64,000 nucleotides of DNA from Entomortierella parvispora (taxonomy: Eukaryota; Mortierellomycota; Mortierellomycetes; Mortierellales; Mortierellaceae), in assembly GCA_963573315.1 (NCBI GenBank), contig OY752140.1, positions 248,001 to 312,000 of the forward strand. The letters are read 5' to 3'. The first letter of the stretch is position 1; each line of letters opens with the position of its first letter. Below are positions 1 through 11,151 of this stretch, in pieces. A program made the position numbers and the translations under genes. The notes under the pieces are model-generated. The model saw only the letters and a list, made by a program, of their open reading frames with translations, ran no database searches and was not told the origin of the DNA.

Positions 1-10
1 TTCTCCATTT

Positions 11-35
11 GACTCGACTCGACTCGACTCAACTC
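11..35. repeat. GACTC-type pentamer repeat
   Basis: About four copies of the pentamer GACTC, decaying into AACTC and GACAC, lie just upstream of the first start codon. It is low-complexity 5' leader DNA; no function is visible. Confidence 0.6.
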
Positions 36-48
36 GACACAACTCATC

Positions 49-1963
49 ATGTCCTCATACTCTTCTCATTACCATTCACAATCCGCGTCAACAAGGGATA
101 GTCCCCCCCGACCAGGCGCGTTTCCGTCCCGGTCTCCTAGCAGTGGGAACACCTCCCACAACGCGTCGCGCTCGACTCCTTCCCCAACTCCTTACTCTCC
201 GCCCATGAGCCATCGCAGCTATTCCTCTTCCCCTAATAATAATGTCACATCCGGTATCAACACAGGCGCCTCAAGCGCTGCCACTCATGGACCCATAGAT
301 GACCAAGGTTTCTCGCAAATCTATGCAGTCGACTATTCCTCCAACCAGTCCAATGCGTCGACCACCGCCCCAACGTCGCCAACGACCACACTCTTTAGCT
401 CACATCACCCTGGTTCTCCAGCACGGGGTAATTCCCCCGCGATGGCCTTCTCAAACACGCCATTGCCTACACCAACAAAGTGGAAGCGTTTTCGACTTCG
501 CGTCATGAAGATGGCAACGGTCGAACGTCTACAATTGCTCTGGGCATTGCTGGCTATTCTCGGTACAATCTCCTGGATATCTCTCCTGCCAGCTTTTGGA
601 TTCAGGTACGAGCATGCAGAAATAAGCACTTTTTTTCAAGTGGCAACAAACACCAACAACGGGGCTTTATTTGATTGCAGAAAGATGGTGAACCGCTCAA
701 TTGCTCACAGTCGTTTTTTCATTGCTTTGTGTCTAATTTTCCTGGACTTTTGTAGACACAAGGTCGACGACAAGATGTTCAAAGGTTCCGTATACACCTT
801 TTGTAAGTACCTCTCTCTCCGGCTCTTAACCCCCGCAGAGTCCTACGCGATCCCAAAGAACAAGGTTCTTCTTTCTTCTCTCTCAAGCAACAAACTAACG
901 ACCTTTCGTTCCTTCCACAAAAACGATATTTTTAGTTTTGGTTGCCACCATTGGCACCTCCCTCTCGGCTATCTGGCAGTCTCTCTGCCCATTCCTGATC
1001 CGACAAAGTCAACGGGCACTCTTACCTCGGATCATTAATCACCCTGCGACGCAGACAGCCACCATCCTGATCTCCGTGATCCTGACCATCCTCAATTTCT
1101 TCAGTTGGATTATTTTGGCGGGCGATAAAGATGCCGGTGCGAAGACAAACTGTCAAGAAGGTCCACTGTCCAAGGAACCAGGATATACAGCCCAGTGTCG
1201 CGGTGTCAATGTTGCAATTGCAACGGACGCGGTCGTGTTCTTGCTCTGGATACCCATCTCGGTGGTCATTGTCTGCGGCACGATCGAGCGCGGATTGTGG
1301 TGGTGGGGTGAGGACGATGGCTGGGCTCAGAATGAGGCCATTGTCGGGGGCTCTAATGTGATGTCCGAAGAAGAGTTTGATATGAAGATCGGTATGGGTG
1401 GCAGCAAACATATCCAGAGGCGCCAGACTGTTCATCCTGATAACCAAGCATCCTCGTCTCCACGTCAGGAGATGGTCATGATTCAACAGCCCAAACCAGC
1501 TTTTGTGACCCCGATCGCGTCCCAGTTCCGATCAACCGCCTCAATGGGATCCTCCAACGGAGGCATGTCCAGTCTCGAGAATGCAGACGATGAAGAGGAC
1601 TATACCAGCTTTACACCTTCGAGTTACAGGAGGCATCAACGTCAAAGACAACAGCAGTCAGAACCCAAGCGGTTGACGAGACGGGCCTCGAGTAATTCGT
1701 TGTCAAGTCGGTTGTCGACTTTCTTTGGAGCTGGATGGAGCGGAGAATCGATGCCGGAGCCTGAGTCGGCACCTGCAATGCCCGAGATGCCATCCCAGTA
1801 CCGCCAGCAACAGCAACAACCCAGCAGCCCCGTCAAGCAACAGCAGCAAAGAAAAAACAGCTCCAAAGCCGAGGTTGCGAAGGAGCAAAAGGAAGAGGAG
1901 GAGGATACGGGGCCATTGCATGGCGCAGAGTACGCCTCACAGTGGCATTCGCGTTGGTCATAG
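49..1963 (+). CDS. Four-helix membrane protein, MARVEL-like topology, unassigned family
   Basis: Three exons, 49-605, 756-802 and 936-1963, join in frame to 543 aa; both introns are GT..AG. The ATG at 49 is the first in-frame Met after a stop at 10-12. Residues 1-155 are Ser/Pro/Thr-rich and probably disordered. Four hydrophobic helices follow: one at about 165-188 (LQLLWALLAILG), one spanning exons 2 and 3 (VYTFFLVATIGTS), one containing TATILISVILTILNFF, and one containing AVVFLLWIPISVVIV. The loop before the last helix has two cysteines (TNCQEG, AQCRGV) that could form a disulfide. The cytosolic tail is about 200 aa, rich in Gln, Ser and acidic residues, with a basic SKRLTRR-like patch. 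Four helices between long soluble tails resemble fungal MARVEL or SUR7-like plasma-membrane proteins, but I cannot name the family. The structure is well supported; the function is unknown. Confidence 0.8.
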
Positions 1964-2803
1964 ACTAGTCCCTACGTGTTTCTAAATAGACTACCTATAC
2001 ACAGCGGCTAGCTGCCTTAATCTATGTGCCACCATTTTCCTTTTGTAAACGTGAAACTGTGCCTGGTTAACAGAACACGGCTGTTGGGTGCTGTGCACCT
2101 GTTTTTGCTGACAATGGCAGGGTGCAAAGAGGACTTGCAGATAATGTACCGTTGCCCGGTAGGTTGCTCGCCAGATAATATTGGGCGTATCGCGGGACGG
2201 TAGAGGACTCAATCTCCAGGAATAAACCACAGTGGCAAATTGTGTGCATGAGAGATTGTGATGTGGTATGGTAGCTCGGGCGGGTAAAAGAAGTTTGAGC
2301 GGATGACCTCTTTCTTTGCAAAAAGAGGAAAGAGCGGGCTGTGCGGATGAGCCGCAGGGGTGAGGGATAAATATGCCCATTTTTGGGACCAAGCAGAGAG
2401 CAATCGAAGAAAACAAATATCATGGCGTTGAGGGCTGTCGACACCAATTGCCCTAATGTAAAGCAGCCCAGAGCTCGTTTTCCAAGGCAATTGAAGAGAT
2501 TCTATTTTGGTCGCACCGCCACCTTTCGAAGGGCAACAGGCGGTGAAGTCAAGAAAGACAGCGACCAGCTCGTGGTGCTTCTGTTCCTTGTACCTGGCCG
2601 TCTTGGCAAGAGAAAAAAACCCCTCGCCAAGGATATAAAAGTCGAACGATGGTCGAACACCTCAATCTTCTTTCTCTCATTCTTTCCTTTCCTCTCTTTC
2701 CTACCCACACCACTCAGACAACTGTTTGCTATTTCCACCGCGACTCCTTCGTCTTCGTTCCTTTCACCTTCACCTTTACCCTTCACACTCTCACTCATAT
2801 ACA
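1964..2803. other. Intergenic region upstream of the WW-domain gene
   Basis: No credible gene is seen in these 840 bases. The ORFs here are short, overlap on both strands and resemble nothing. The right third is CT-rich leader sequence behind a good TATA box and is probably the promoter and 5' UTR of the WW-domain gene. Confidence 0.6.
2634..2640 (+). promoter_or_regulatory. TATA box of the WW-domain gene
   Basis: TATAAAA lies 164 bases upstream of the ATG at 2804 and is followed by a pyrimidine-rich leader, as expected of a TATA-driven fungal promoter. Confidence 0.6.
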
Positions 2804-3472
2804 ATGTCGGCCATTCTTCCTCCTGGCTGGTAACCTCTCTTCTAATCTTGTCAACGGTGTTGCTGCTCGAGTCAATTGCACAGCCTACTCACCACGATTC
2901 TCTTGCACTGGGGTTTCTTATTACTATCCACAGGACTTCGCAGTTCGACCCCCAATCTCAGCGATACTTTTACATTGGTATGTTCTCTGTTGGGCGAGGG
3001 GTTTATCGCCTGCCGTCAACAAATTCACACCGTGTTAGCTCGTCGCTTCATTTTCCTTACGCCCTCATCTATTGCTCACTGCGTGTCATTAGAAATTGCC
3101 ACCGGCCGGAGAGAATGGGAACACCCCTCACGGTTCGTCGCTGTGGGTGGAGCCTATCCTCCCCCCTACCCCCAACAAGTCTCGCCTTATGGATCCCCCC
3201 AGCCCATCTATGGCGCCCCTGTTGCCCCTTATGGATCGCCTTACGGAGTTCCTCAGTACGGCATGCAGGCCCCAACAACAGTGATTGTGGAGGAGGGCCG
3301 TCATCATCATCATCATTTCCGCCGATATGACGACGAGGTTATTATCCAGGAACAGGTCATTGTCCCTCAGCCACAGTACGTCATGGCGCCCCAGGTGGTA
3401 GAGGTTGATGTTATCCGCCCTCACCACCATCATCACCACCACGACCTCGTAAGTGAGCACTTTTGTTTCTGA
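2804..3472 (+). CDS. Small WW-domain protein with polyhistidine runs
   Basis: Exons 2804-2829, 2934-2977 and 3093-3472 encode 149 aa. The first 35 residues form one WW domain split over all three exons: LPPGW supplies the first Trp, QRYFYIE the central aromatics, and REWEHP the second Trp and the Pro. WW domains bind proline-rich partners. The rest is Pro/Tyr/Gly-rich (PYGSPQPIYGAP repeats), followed by an acidic and hydrophobic stretch (DDEVIIQEQVIV) between two His runs, HHHHH and HHHHHHH. The His runs could bind metal, which is inference. The 3' end is ambiguous: a consensus GTAAGT at 3449 and an acceptor ending at 3569 would replace the last seven residues, VSEHFCF, with NIEFF and stop at 3587, giving 147 aa. 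The partner and pathway are unknown. Confidence 0.8.
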
Positions 3473-4080
3473 GGCCCCATCTTGCTTTCATCTAAACGTG
3501 ACCTGGTAACCCCCGGAAGGTTTCAATATTGCCGAGAAACTTACACTATTTATTTTGTATTTCCCGTAGAACATCGAGTTCTTTTAAAAGTGGTCAATAG
3601 CTGCGACAAACACTCCACGATCAATGATTTTGAGTCCTCAGGGTTCAGTTCATCTGTCAATATAGCGTGCGCCGTCATACGTTAAAACAAACAAGTTTAT
3701 TTGCAGAGGTGCAAAATACAAAAATAGATAGGGTAAACCCCGGCCTCTTCCGGTCAAGGTTAATTCAATCCCCCGCAAAGTTCAAGAACTTCATACCCAA
3801 CCCCTTTTGGCAGAAAGAAATAAATAGTTGATCAAAACCGATATGCTTTCCTTTTTTCCCATCTCACCCAGGTGCAGGATCATTTTGTCTGCTGAGATCG
3901 AGATAAACAATGGTTCCCAATCTGTGTGTTCCCTGGTGAAATGTTTAACCGCGATTGCGATTTCGTCCGCCTTTTGAAAATCAACGCCGCCGCAATATAG
4001 AGCTGAGTGACGATTGTCGTTCATACATAGTTACAGACCAAAATTACATATCGTCCAATTAGTTTAATATTTCGGAAGAC
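3473..4080. other. Convergent 3' intergenic region
   Basis: This lies between the 3' ends of the WW-domain gene (+) and the RNase H2 gene (-). It holds the possible alternative last exon of the WW-domain gene (3570-3587). The rest is AT-rich, with no convincing ORF, and probably holds both 3' UTRs. Confidence 0.6.
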
Positions 4081-5528
4081 TCAAAAATCAATGACGTTCC
4101 TGAGTGCCATGTCCTGCAGAAGTTGCGGCCGTGGCCGAGGACTGGCCTTTGATGCAAATGTGGAATACTTTCTTTTTTGCTTGGCAATTTCGCCTCCATT
4201 GTCGTTTGATTGACCGAACAGTGCTGTGATTCTGGGCTGCGATTTACTTTCATCGTCATCGGGCCTAGTAACAGAGCCGTCTTTGTTAAAAATTCTGGCG
4301 CAATATAACGAGACCTTGAAATTCCAGTAGGAATTGACATACCAGCGCACAGATTTCCCTGAAGTCTCCAACAGCGTCTTGCAAGTTGCCCAACTGAATC
4401 GCACAATATTAGGGTATCCAAAAATGGGATCAATGTTGGCCTTTAACCACAAGACGGTCTTGGGATCTACGGCGGTGTGTGGTGTGAGGGTCATTTTAGC
4501 GTTGAAGGAAATCATCATACCAATCCTGTTTCTTATATTAATAACACTTACCACTTGGATATCCAGAGCCGAATTTACGCGAAATGGTATCCTCCATTCC
4601 ACTCTCAGCAAAGACCCAGTGCCTGAGAACATCATCTCGCGTGACCTTGGCGCAAATACTGGCTGCGGACACAATAGGGTATTTGGAATCTGCTTTCTTG
4701 GCAACAACAATCTTGGTGACGGAGGGGAACAGTCCCTCTAGCTTCCTCTGGTAAGTCTCTGGGGGTCCAACCGTATCGACATAGATCTGTTGGATGTTGC
4801 TGTTGTTAGTACCTTGATTCTGTCGACCAACACTTGAGTTCGCAGGGAGGTGTCATACCTCTCTCAAATTGACTCCTGAGTCTAGTGTTTCCCTGATCAA
4901 TTGGATCGTAGTATCGTGCGCCAATGCATTGAGGTTATACTTGTCCCTAGCAACGCCACGCAAAGAAAACGACGTTAGCAGGCTATCATGAGAGGACCAG
5001 TCCACTCAACCCTGTTCCAGCCTGCGACCTTGACGCTGATTTCTTACTTTCTAAGCATGCTGTTGGAGATATCCATTGGGGACAACACTCTTACGCTCCA
5101 TCCAATCAAGTCTGGTCTCGACTGAATGACTTCAAGTAGATTATCTCTCTCATCCTCTTTCAACGTCTTTGAGTCTAAAGGAGGAAAGAAAGGGATTGGT
5201 CAGGCACATGCAAAAGAAGAAAGGTGCTTGCCAGACGCTGTATCATACCAGCAAATCCAAGGTCGGCCAGCTCGTCCTTTTTGGCGAGAGGGCAGTAGCA
5301 GATGCCATAGACCATAGGCCCCAAAACTGGTCCGCGACCCGCCTCGTCGACTCCGAGGATGCATTCCTGATCCTTTTCCAAGCCTGTGGGCAATGGGGTG
5401 GCGTAGGTGTATGACTTTAACAAGGCTGATTGGGTTCCCGAGGGGGGTCGAGCAGCGCCCTCGCGGATGGTCAGGTCGACTTCGTCCATCTCGAGGGAGG
5501 CTGATTCATTTTCGTGGTCTAGGCTCAT
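4081..5528 (-). CDS. RNH201: Ribonuclease H2 catalytic subunit A
   Basis: Five exons in minus-strand order, 5528-5249, 5174-5048, 4946-4859, 4786-4552 and 4466-4081, join to 371 aa. RNase H2 cuts RNA in RNA:DNA hybrids, including single ribonucleotides left in DNA, and acts in the nucleus. The family signature is clear: GVDEAGRG (Asp61, Glu62), the substrate-strand region [22 protein letters not shown] (Asp169) and [10 protein letters not shown] (Asp198) give the DEDD metal site. [13 protein letters not shown] and FGSGYPSDPKT also match eukaryotic A subunits closely. The C-terminal tail is basic. In exon 5 the stretch between WY and IFNKDG could be a retained 50-base intron, but the frame stays open. 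The start at 5528 is the first Met before the conserved domain. It is divergent from MCM8. Confidence 0.93.
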
Positions 5529-5725
5529 TCCTGGTGGTTGTGGTGGTGGTGAAGACCGATGCAAAAAGAAGAAGCGACGTGTTCGAGGCCACAAACAAAC
5601 AACACGCGTGCGTCCTGTTTTGGTGGCAAAAATAGCCAGTCACTTCCCTGCTTCAAAGGCACCATGTGCCGCATCTCCTTTGCTCCCCTCCCTCCCTCCA
5701 CTCCGTCTCATGCCGTGAGTCTTCA
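5529..5725. promoter_or_regulatory. Bidirectional promoter, RNase H2A / MCM8
   Basis: Only 197 bases separate the start codons of two head-to-head genome-maintenance genes. No TATA box is obvious. The minus-strand side carries CCA/CCACCA-type repeats and the plus-strand side is CT-rich (CTCCCTCCCTCC). Confidence 0.6.
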
Positions 5726-8700
5726 ATGCCACCGGAACAATCCAATCCGCGAGGTTATGCACGTCGAGGCAGCTCGTCTTGGCGCGGACGCGGCCGAGGA
5801 AGAGGCGCAAACAGGCAGTACCCTGGTCAGTCTCAGAACCCCGACGACAACAACGAGACGAATGGAGCCAAGCGCTGGGAACGGCCGAGGACCTCAACTC
5901 AACGGGTCACCCAGGATGGCAGCGGAGTTGCCGCTGCGACAGGACTGAACACGCCTATGGTTCAAGTGGATGAAATTCCTGCCCACATGATGCAGACCCA
6001 ACGCTCGGCGCAGCCCAGGACTCGACAGGTCGAGGGCTGCCCTTGGATTGACTGGGACCTTTACCTCCCCCAGCAAGGTAGGTTGATGCTGTTTTTTCCA
6101 CTGAAGTATTCTCAAAGAACAAGTGAATTGCTCCTTATACATCTGATGTATGGCACTCTTAGACTATCACCCTGATCATGAGTACATGCATTGGATAAGC
6201 GAGTTCCGCAAGTTTCTTCAAATTACCCTGGAATCCAAGGTTTGTTGAGAGGCGCACACAGGAGTAGCATGGAGCAGAGGACCAAATGCATCTCCTTACT
6301 TATATCTCTGCATATATATGGTCCTTATTTGCTAGGAAATGCAACTAGAGATCGAGCGACGAGGAGTTGTAATTGTCAACTACAAGCTCTTGGTCCAGGA
6401 ATGCCAAATCGATCGACTGGAGGATCTAGTAGTTCACCGACCTATGGCGGTCATGGGATGTTTATCATTGGCAGCTTTACAGGTAAAAGATAGGTGCGTT
6501 CCGATGCTTGTTATATGAACCAACAAGTGCTTACCTAGTTCTTTACAATTGGCTATACTTCCAGATCATATTTGGTACCGAGGCAGCCAAGACCCAGAGA
6601 CACAAAAGGCTCACCATCCGCTTTATACGATTCGACAAACTGACGTCCGGGAAGGAGCTAAAGGCGAATCTCATTGGTAATTGCACACGACTCTCATTAG
6701 TGGAGAGCCACATTCGACTTCGTTGTCCAATACTAAATATATTTAATTGCAATTTAATGGATTTAATGTTAGACAAACTTGTTTGCATGCGAGGAACTAT
6801 TGTGAGAACTTCTGGAGTTAAGCCCTTGGCGACAAAGATGTCTTTCACTTGCAATACCTGTCTAGGCGTACAAACGCTGGAGTTTCCAGATGCACGATTT
6901 GTACAACCCACCAAGTGCCACGAGACAGGATGCAGAAGCAAACAGTTTTCCCCGCAGCGCGGAGTCGGCTACGAGACTGAAACTGTAGATTGGCAGACGA
7001 TCCGGTATTGACATACCTATGGTAGATAATACCCGTGTTTACGTTTATTTGCATTTCTAACTTGCTCTTGAACACATGTGAATTAGCCTACAAGAAAAGC
7101 TGCCAGACGACAGGATGGACTCTGGTCGTGTGCCAAGGACGATTGAGTGCGAAGTCACAAGGGAACTGGTGGAAAGGGTTATTCCAGGAGATGTTGTAGA
7201 GATAACGGGCATCGTCAAAGTAGCGCCCTCTGAAAAAGGTTTGAGGTTTTGATGGAATGTAAGGTTGCCATCTTTTTAAATCCCACCGTCGCTCACAACC
7301 TTCATCTCTGTTGTAGTATATTCACGAGCCAAAACCGGCAACACCATGTACCTGCTTTATATCGACGTCAACTATATTACAAAGGCAACAACATCTAAGG
7401 AGGTGGACGACGTGTATGATACAGAAGAGATCGACTCCAAGGAATCGTCAAAAGACAGCCTCCAGATGACAACAAAGGACCTCTACGCAATCAATGATGT
7501 CCATAGACAACCTCAGCTGTTTAAACTGATTGTCAACTCTTTTAGTCCGGCAATTTTCGGTCACGAGATGGTCAAGGCTGGGATATTGTTTGCTCTATTT
7601 GGAGGGCGCAGAAGGAGCAAGACAGCACTTGATAGGACAGCCATTCGAGCGGACCCTCATGTCCTAGTGGTGGGCGACCCTGGTCTTGGAAAATCACAAA
7701 TGCTGTCGGCCGCCGTCAAAGTTGCTCCTCGAGGTGTTTATGTTTGCGGGAGCAGTGGAGTCTCGACAAGCGGTCTCACTGTCACACTTGTGCGAGGATC
7801 TGGATCTGACTACGCTCTGGAGGCTGGTGCGCTCGTTTTGGGGGATCAGGGCTGTTGCTGCATTGACGAGTTTGACAAGATGACTACCGACCACAATGCT
7901 CTCTTGGAAGCCATGGAGCAGCAGTCTATCAGCATCGCAAAGGCAGGTATTATTTGTACACTTCCGGCAAGAACAAGTGTGATCGCGGCCGCCAATCCTG
8001 TCGGAGGCCATTACAACATGTCAAAGACCGTGGGCGAGAATCTGAAGATGAATTCGGCTCTACTCTCTCGTTTTGATCTTATCTTCATCTTGATGGATAA
8101 ACCAGACGGCGAAATGGACCATTATCTATCCAGACATGTCATGGCTTTGCACTCTGGTAATACAGCCGATTTGTCTGCTTTTAGGCCTGGTCAATCGCAA
8201 GATACCAACATGGACCCATCACAATCCTCCCAGAGTCAGAACGGGCAGCGAGGAAGAAGCGCCGTAAAACCAGAGATGGATCGGCCACTATCTGAACGTC
8301 TACGACTGACAAATGATGACAACTTGGAACTGGTCCCACTGCCATTGCTTCGCAAGTACATTGCGTATGCTCGCAGGTATGTCCACCCGAAGCTGTCGCC
8401 GGAAGCTGCGGCCACACTTCAAGACTTTTATTTGATGATGAGGGCCAAACACCGATCTCCCGATGGTACTCCAGTCACCACGCGTCAACTCGAGTCCATG
8501 ATCCGTATGGCGGAAGCCAAAGCCCGCATTGAGCTCCGCGAGACCGTGACTAGACGTGACGCCATGGATGTGATTGAGATAATGTAAGTTCTTTCATCAG
8601 GTGGTGTGTGAGTGTGTTACTGTTATCTCTGCTCCTTATGTATGTTTGAAATGAGTCTCTAACACTGTCCTAACAACGACCACAGAACCTTTAGCTTGCA

Positions 8701-9062
8701 AGATGCCTTTGCGCCTACGGGTGGAGTTGATCGCGAGCAACGAGGCAGCCAACCTGGGCGTGGAAAGAGCGCCAGTCTGAAGAAGTACGTCAGCTTTATA
8801 ATTGCGACTGAATTCTGTTGGTCTTTTTTTGTTTGTCCCTAAAGTCCCCAATCCCCTGCATAGATATGTGGCCGAACTGCAGCGGATCGCGCACGCCAAC
8901 TCCAACAACATGTTTTCGTATGATCATCTCTACCAGGTCTTCCAAGAGCTGCAACTGTCCGGGATCACGGGTGGATTTCAAGGGTTTCTGGACACTTTAA
9001 ACTACCAAAGCTTTTTACTGAAGAAAGGGCCGAGATCCTACTGCCTGACCACGGCGATGTAG
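5726..9062 (+). CDS. MCM8: DNA helicase MCM8
   Basis: Nine exons, 5726-6077, 6163-6239, 6336-6482, 6565-6676, 6773-7004, 7087-7238, 7317-8583, 8686-8784 and 8864-9062, join to 686 aa. MCM8 acts with MCM9 in homologous recombination and crosslink repair rather than in the replicative MCM2-7 ring. Like human MCM8, this protein starts with an Arg/Gly-rich tail (RGRGRGRG). It has the MCM N-terminal domain with a zinc-binding set (CNTC near residue 230, then CHETGC), the linker DWQTIRLQEKLPDDRMDSGR, and PRTIECEV, which matches human MCM8. The AAA+ core in exon 7 has Walker A GDPGLGKSQ, Walker B CIDEFDKM, the sensor AANPVGGHYN and the arginine finger SRFDLIF. A winged-helix-like C-terminus is encoded in exons 8 and 9. 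The ATG at 5726 is chosen because upstream Mets are out of frame. It is divergent from RNase H2A. Confidence 0.95.
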
Positions 9063-9362
9063 AGTACGAAATATTCTCATCAGCATCATTGATCCACAAG
9101 ACTCATCGCCGGTTGTGGGACGCGATCGGTCTGACGGACATGAGCCATTTGGAGCGTGCGCCGTTGCACAAAAATCCGATCGAGCGTGTCAAGCGAACCG
9201 ACGAATAAAAAAAAGTTCGGCTTGCAGGAAGGACGCAACTCAACTCCTTTTTTTTCTTGTTAAAGGTCCCTGACGAGAGTGGTTGCAACTCAACTACTCT
9301 TTTTGATCTTCTTCCTTCCATTCCCATTCATCCATTCATTCTCCTCACTTTCTCCCTCTGCC
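9063..9362 (+). other. Spacer and promoter before the AYR1-like gene
   Basis: These 300 bases separate two tandem plus-strand genes. They hold the MCM8 3' end and a T/C-rich leader directly before the ATG at 9363. No ORF of note is seen. Confidence 0.55.
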
Positions 9363-10887
9363 ATGATGACCAACGCTAAAAAGATTGTCCTCGTCACTGG
9401 ATGCACCACAGGAGGCATCGGCTACGAGACCGCAAAAGCGTTTGAGAAGGCATGTAATGTCTATGTACTTCATGGAAAGAGACGCTCGGTGAATGAGATG
9501 ACCATGCCGAATCTTTGCTAATTCTTGTTTCCGTCAATGAAATAGAGTGGATGCAAGGTCTATGCTGCAGCCAGGCGATTGGATGCTATCACCGGCATTG
9601 AAGGTACCTATCATCACGATCAGAGCGGTACGCAGTGTTATCCTGACTCTCTGAAATTGACAGCTTTGAGGTCACAATACTACTACCAGGTCTTAACATC
9701 GAGAAGGTGTACATCGATGTCCTGGATGAGAAGTCCATCAAGGATGCCGTGGATGTAAGTAAGCCTGCTGAACTGGATACTTGAAGATCCTGCTTTTCTC
9801 GGACGATCTATTAAACCCCCCTCGTTCTGTTACCGCTTGCCTGTGCTCATGACGTCGCCCCAATGTTCCCAGCATGTTATTTCAAAGGAAGGTCGTATTG
9901 GTAAGCAACGGCTGATTTTCGTTACCCATCGGAGAGAAGTGTGCTCGGTCTTCCAGTCCTACATAGTCTAACCGGCTCCTCTAAATAGATATCCTGTTTA
10001 ACAATGCCGGAATGGGTCTTGCCTGCCCTCTCATCGACATGTCGGTAGGTTTCGCGTCGCCTCAGAACTGAGTGCAGCGGTACTATAATCACAACGCTAG
10101 TGTCCATGAATCTAACTCCCTTTTTTTGGCTGGCTAATTGACAGATTGAGACCACCCGCAAGTTACTCGATACCAATATTACCTCTGTGATTCTGGTCTC
10201 CAAAGAAGTTGCACCTCATATGATCCGTCAAAAGTCGGGTCTCATCGTGAACGTGGGTTCAGTCACAGGTTATTTGGCCACGCCCTGGGGAGGTCTCTAC
10301 GCTGCCAGCAAGGCTGCTGTGCACTCGATCTCAGACGCCCTTCGTATGGAGTTGGCACCTTTTAATGTCAAGGTTTCGGTGGTCGCCCCTGGTGCCATCA
10401 AGTCCAACATTGGTGACAACAACCTTAAGGCTTTCCACCTCCCAGAGAGTAAGAAGAAGAAACCGCGAAAGGGAACTTGACTCGATTTATTCTTCAACTA
10501 ATCTCTAACCTCGGTGCAATTGAACAACCCTATAGAGTCCTTCTACCAATCTGTGATCAAGTATGTCCTCTCACGCGCGAATGCATCGCAAGGTAAGGAA
10601 ACAAAAAAGGCCCCCTGGCTGCAATAGCTGAGTTGGTATATGCTCTAATGACCTGCTTTCTTCAATAATGATCAGCCCCCGGATGCACTCCTACAGCTAA
10701 ATTTGCAAAATACGTGGTTGGAAAGTGTCTCAAGTCCTCGCCTCCAAACTACATCGATTATGGCTCCCTGTCGACCGCTTTCCGCGTCCTTCGTTACTTC
10801 CCTTGGATTATCACGGACTTTATCTTTGCAAAGAGGTTCGGACTGGATGTTCTTCGCAAGGGTGTGAAGGACGGCAAGGTGGTTTGA
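9363..10887 (+). CDS. AYR1: AYR1-type short-chain dehydrogenase (1-acyl-DHAP reductase)
   Basis: Eight exons, 9363-9449, 9546-9603, 9690-9754, 9873-9900, 9989-10044, 10145-10448, 10536-10592 and 10676-10887, join to 288 aa. In yeast AYR1 reduces 1-acyl-dihydroxyacetone phosphate with NADPH on the ER and lipid droplets, on the way to phosphatidic acid. The nucleotide motif TGCTTGGIG (residues 12-20) has the GG form typical of this subfamily. NNAG, the catalytic Ser in VGSVTG and YAASK follow, as does the hydrophobic C-terminal segment RVLRYFPWIITDFIF, a likely membrane-contact helix. The first intron works only with a GC donor (AAG|GCATGT, 9450-9545); it restores FEKSGCKVYAAARR, the expected family sequence, whereas the nearby GT donor gives a stop. 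Exact substrate is inferred from the family. Confidence 0.87.
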
Positions 10888-10930
10888 ACAATCCGGAAAA
10901 ATAAGAATCCTGATAACACTCAACCAGCCT

Positions 10931-10936
10931 AATAAA
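10931..10936 (+). terminator. Poly(A) signal of the AYR1-like gene
   Basis: AATAAA lies 44 bases after the stop codon, a typical position for the cleavage and polyadenylation signal. Confidence 0.5.
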
Positions 10937-11071
10937 ATGAGTTACTGGGGTCAGAAGATGTTGTTGAAAAGGGGGGCCTCCGTTTTCGCCTGTTCACATG
11001 AAAGAGGGATGTATTCCGTTCAAATCCTAGTTTCCTCTCCTCCTCACATCCCCGTTTAAACATCTCTGTCT

Positions 11072-11100
11072 CTCCACGTCCCTATAAACAACCGCCTTCT
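11072..11100 (+). promoter_or_regulatory. Core promoter of secreted paralog 1, duplicated with the gene
   Basis: CTCCACGTC is followed by the TATA box TATAAAC (11083-11089) and a CCTTCT initiator-like stretch. Nearly the same 29 bases recur at 12568-12596 before the second paralog, so the promoter was copied with the gene. Confidence 0.65.
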
Positions 11101-11151
11101 CGCTCTCTCCCCCTTCTCTTTGTTTTCCAAAAAAAAAAGGATTTTGTCGTC

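Noticed and set aside
10950-11030. GTTCAAATCC box resembling a tRNA B box near 11018
   Set aside because: No A box at the right distance and no T-arm or acceptor-stem pairing around it.
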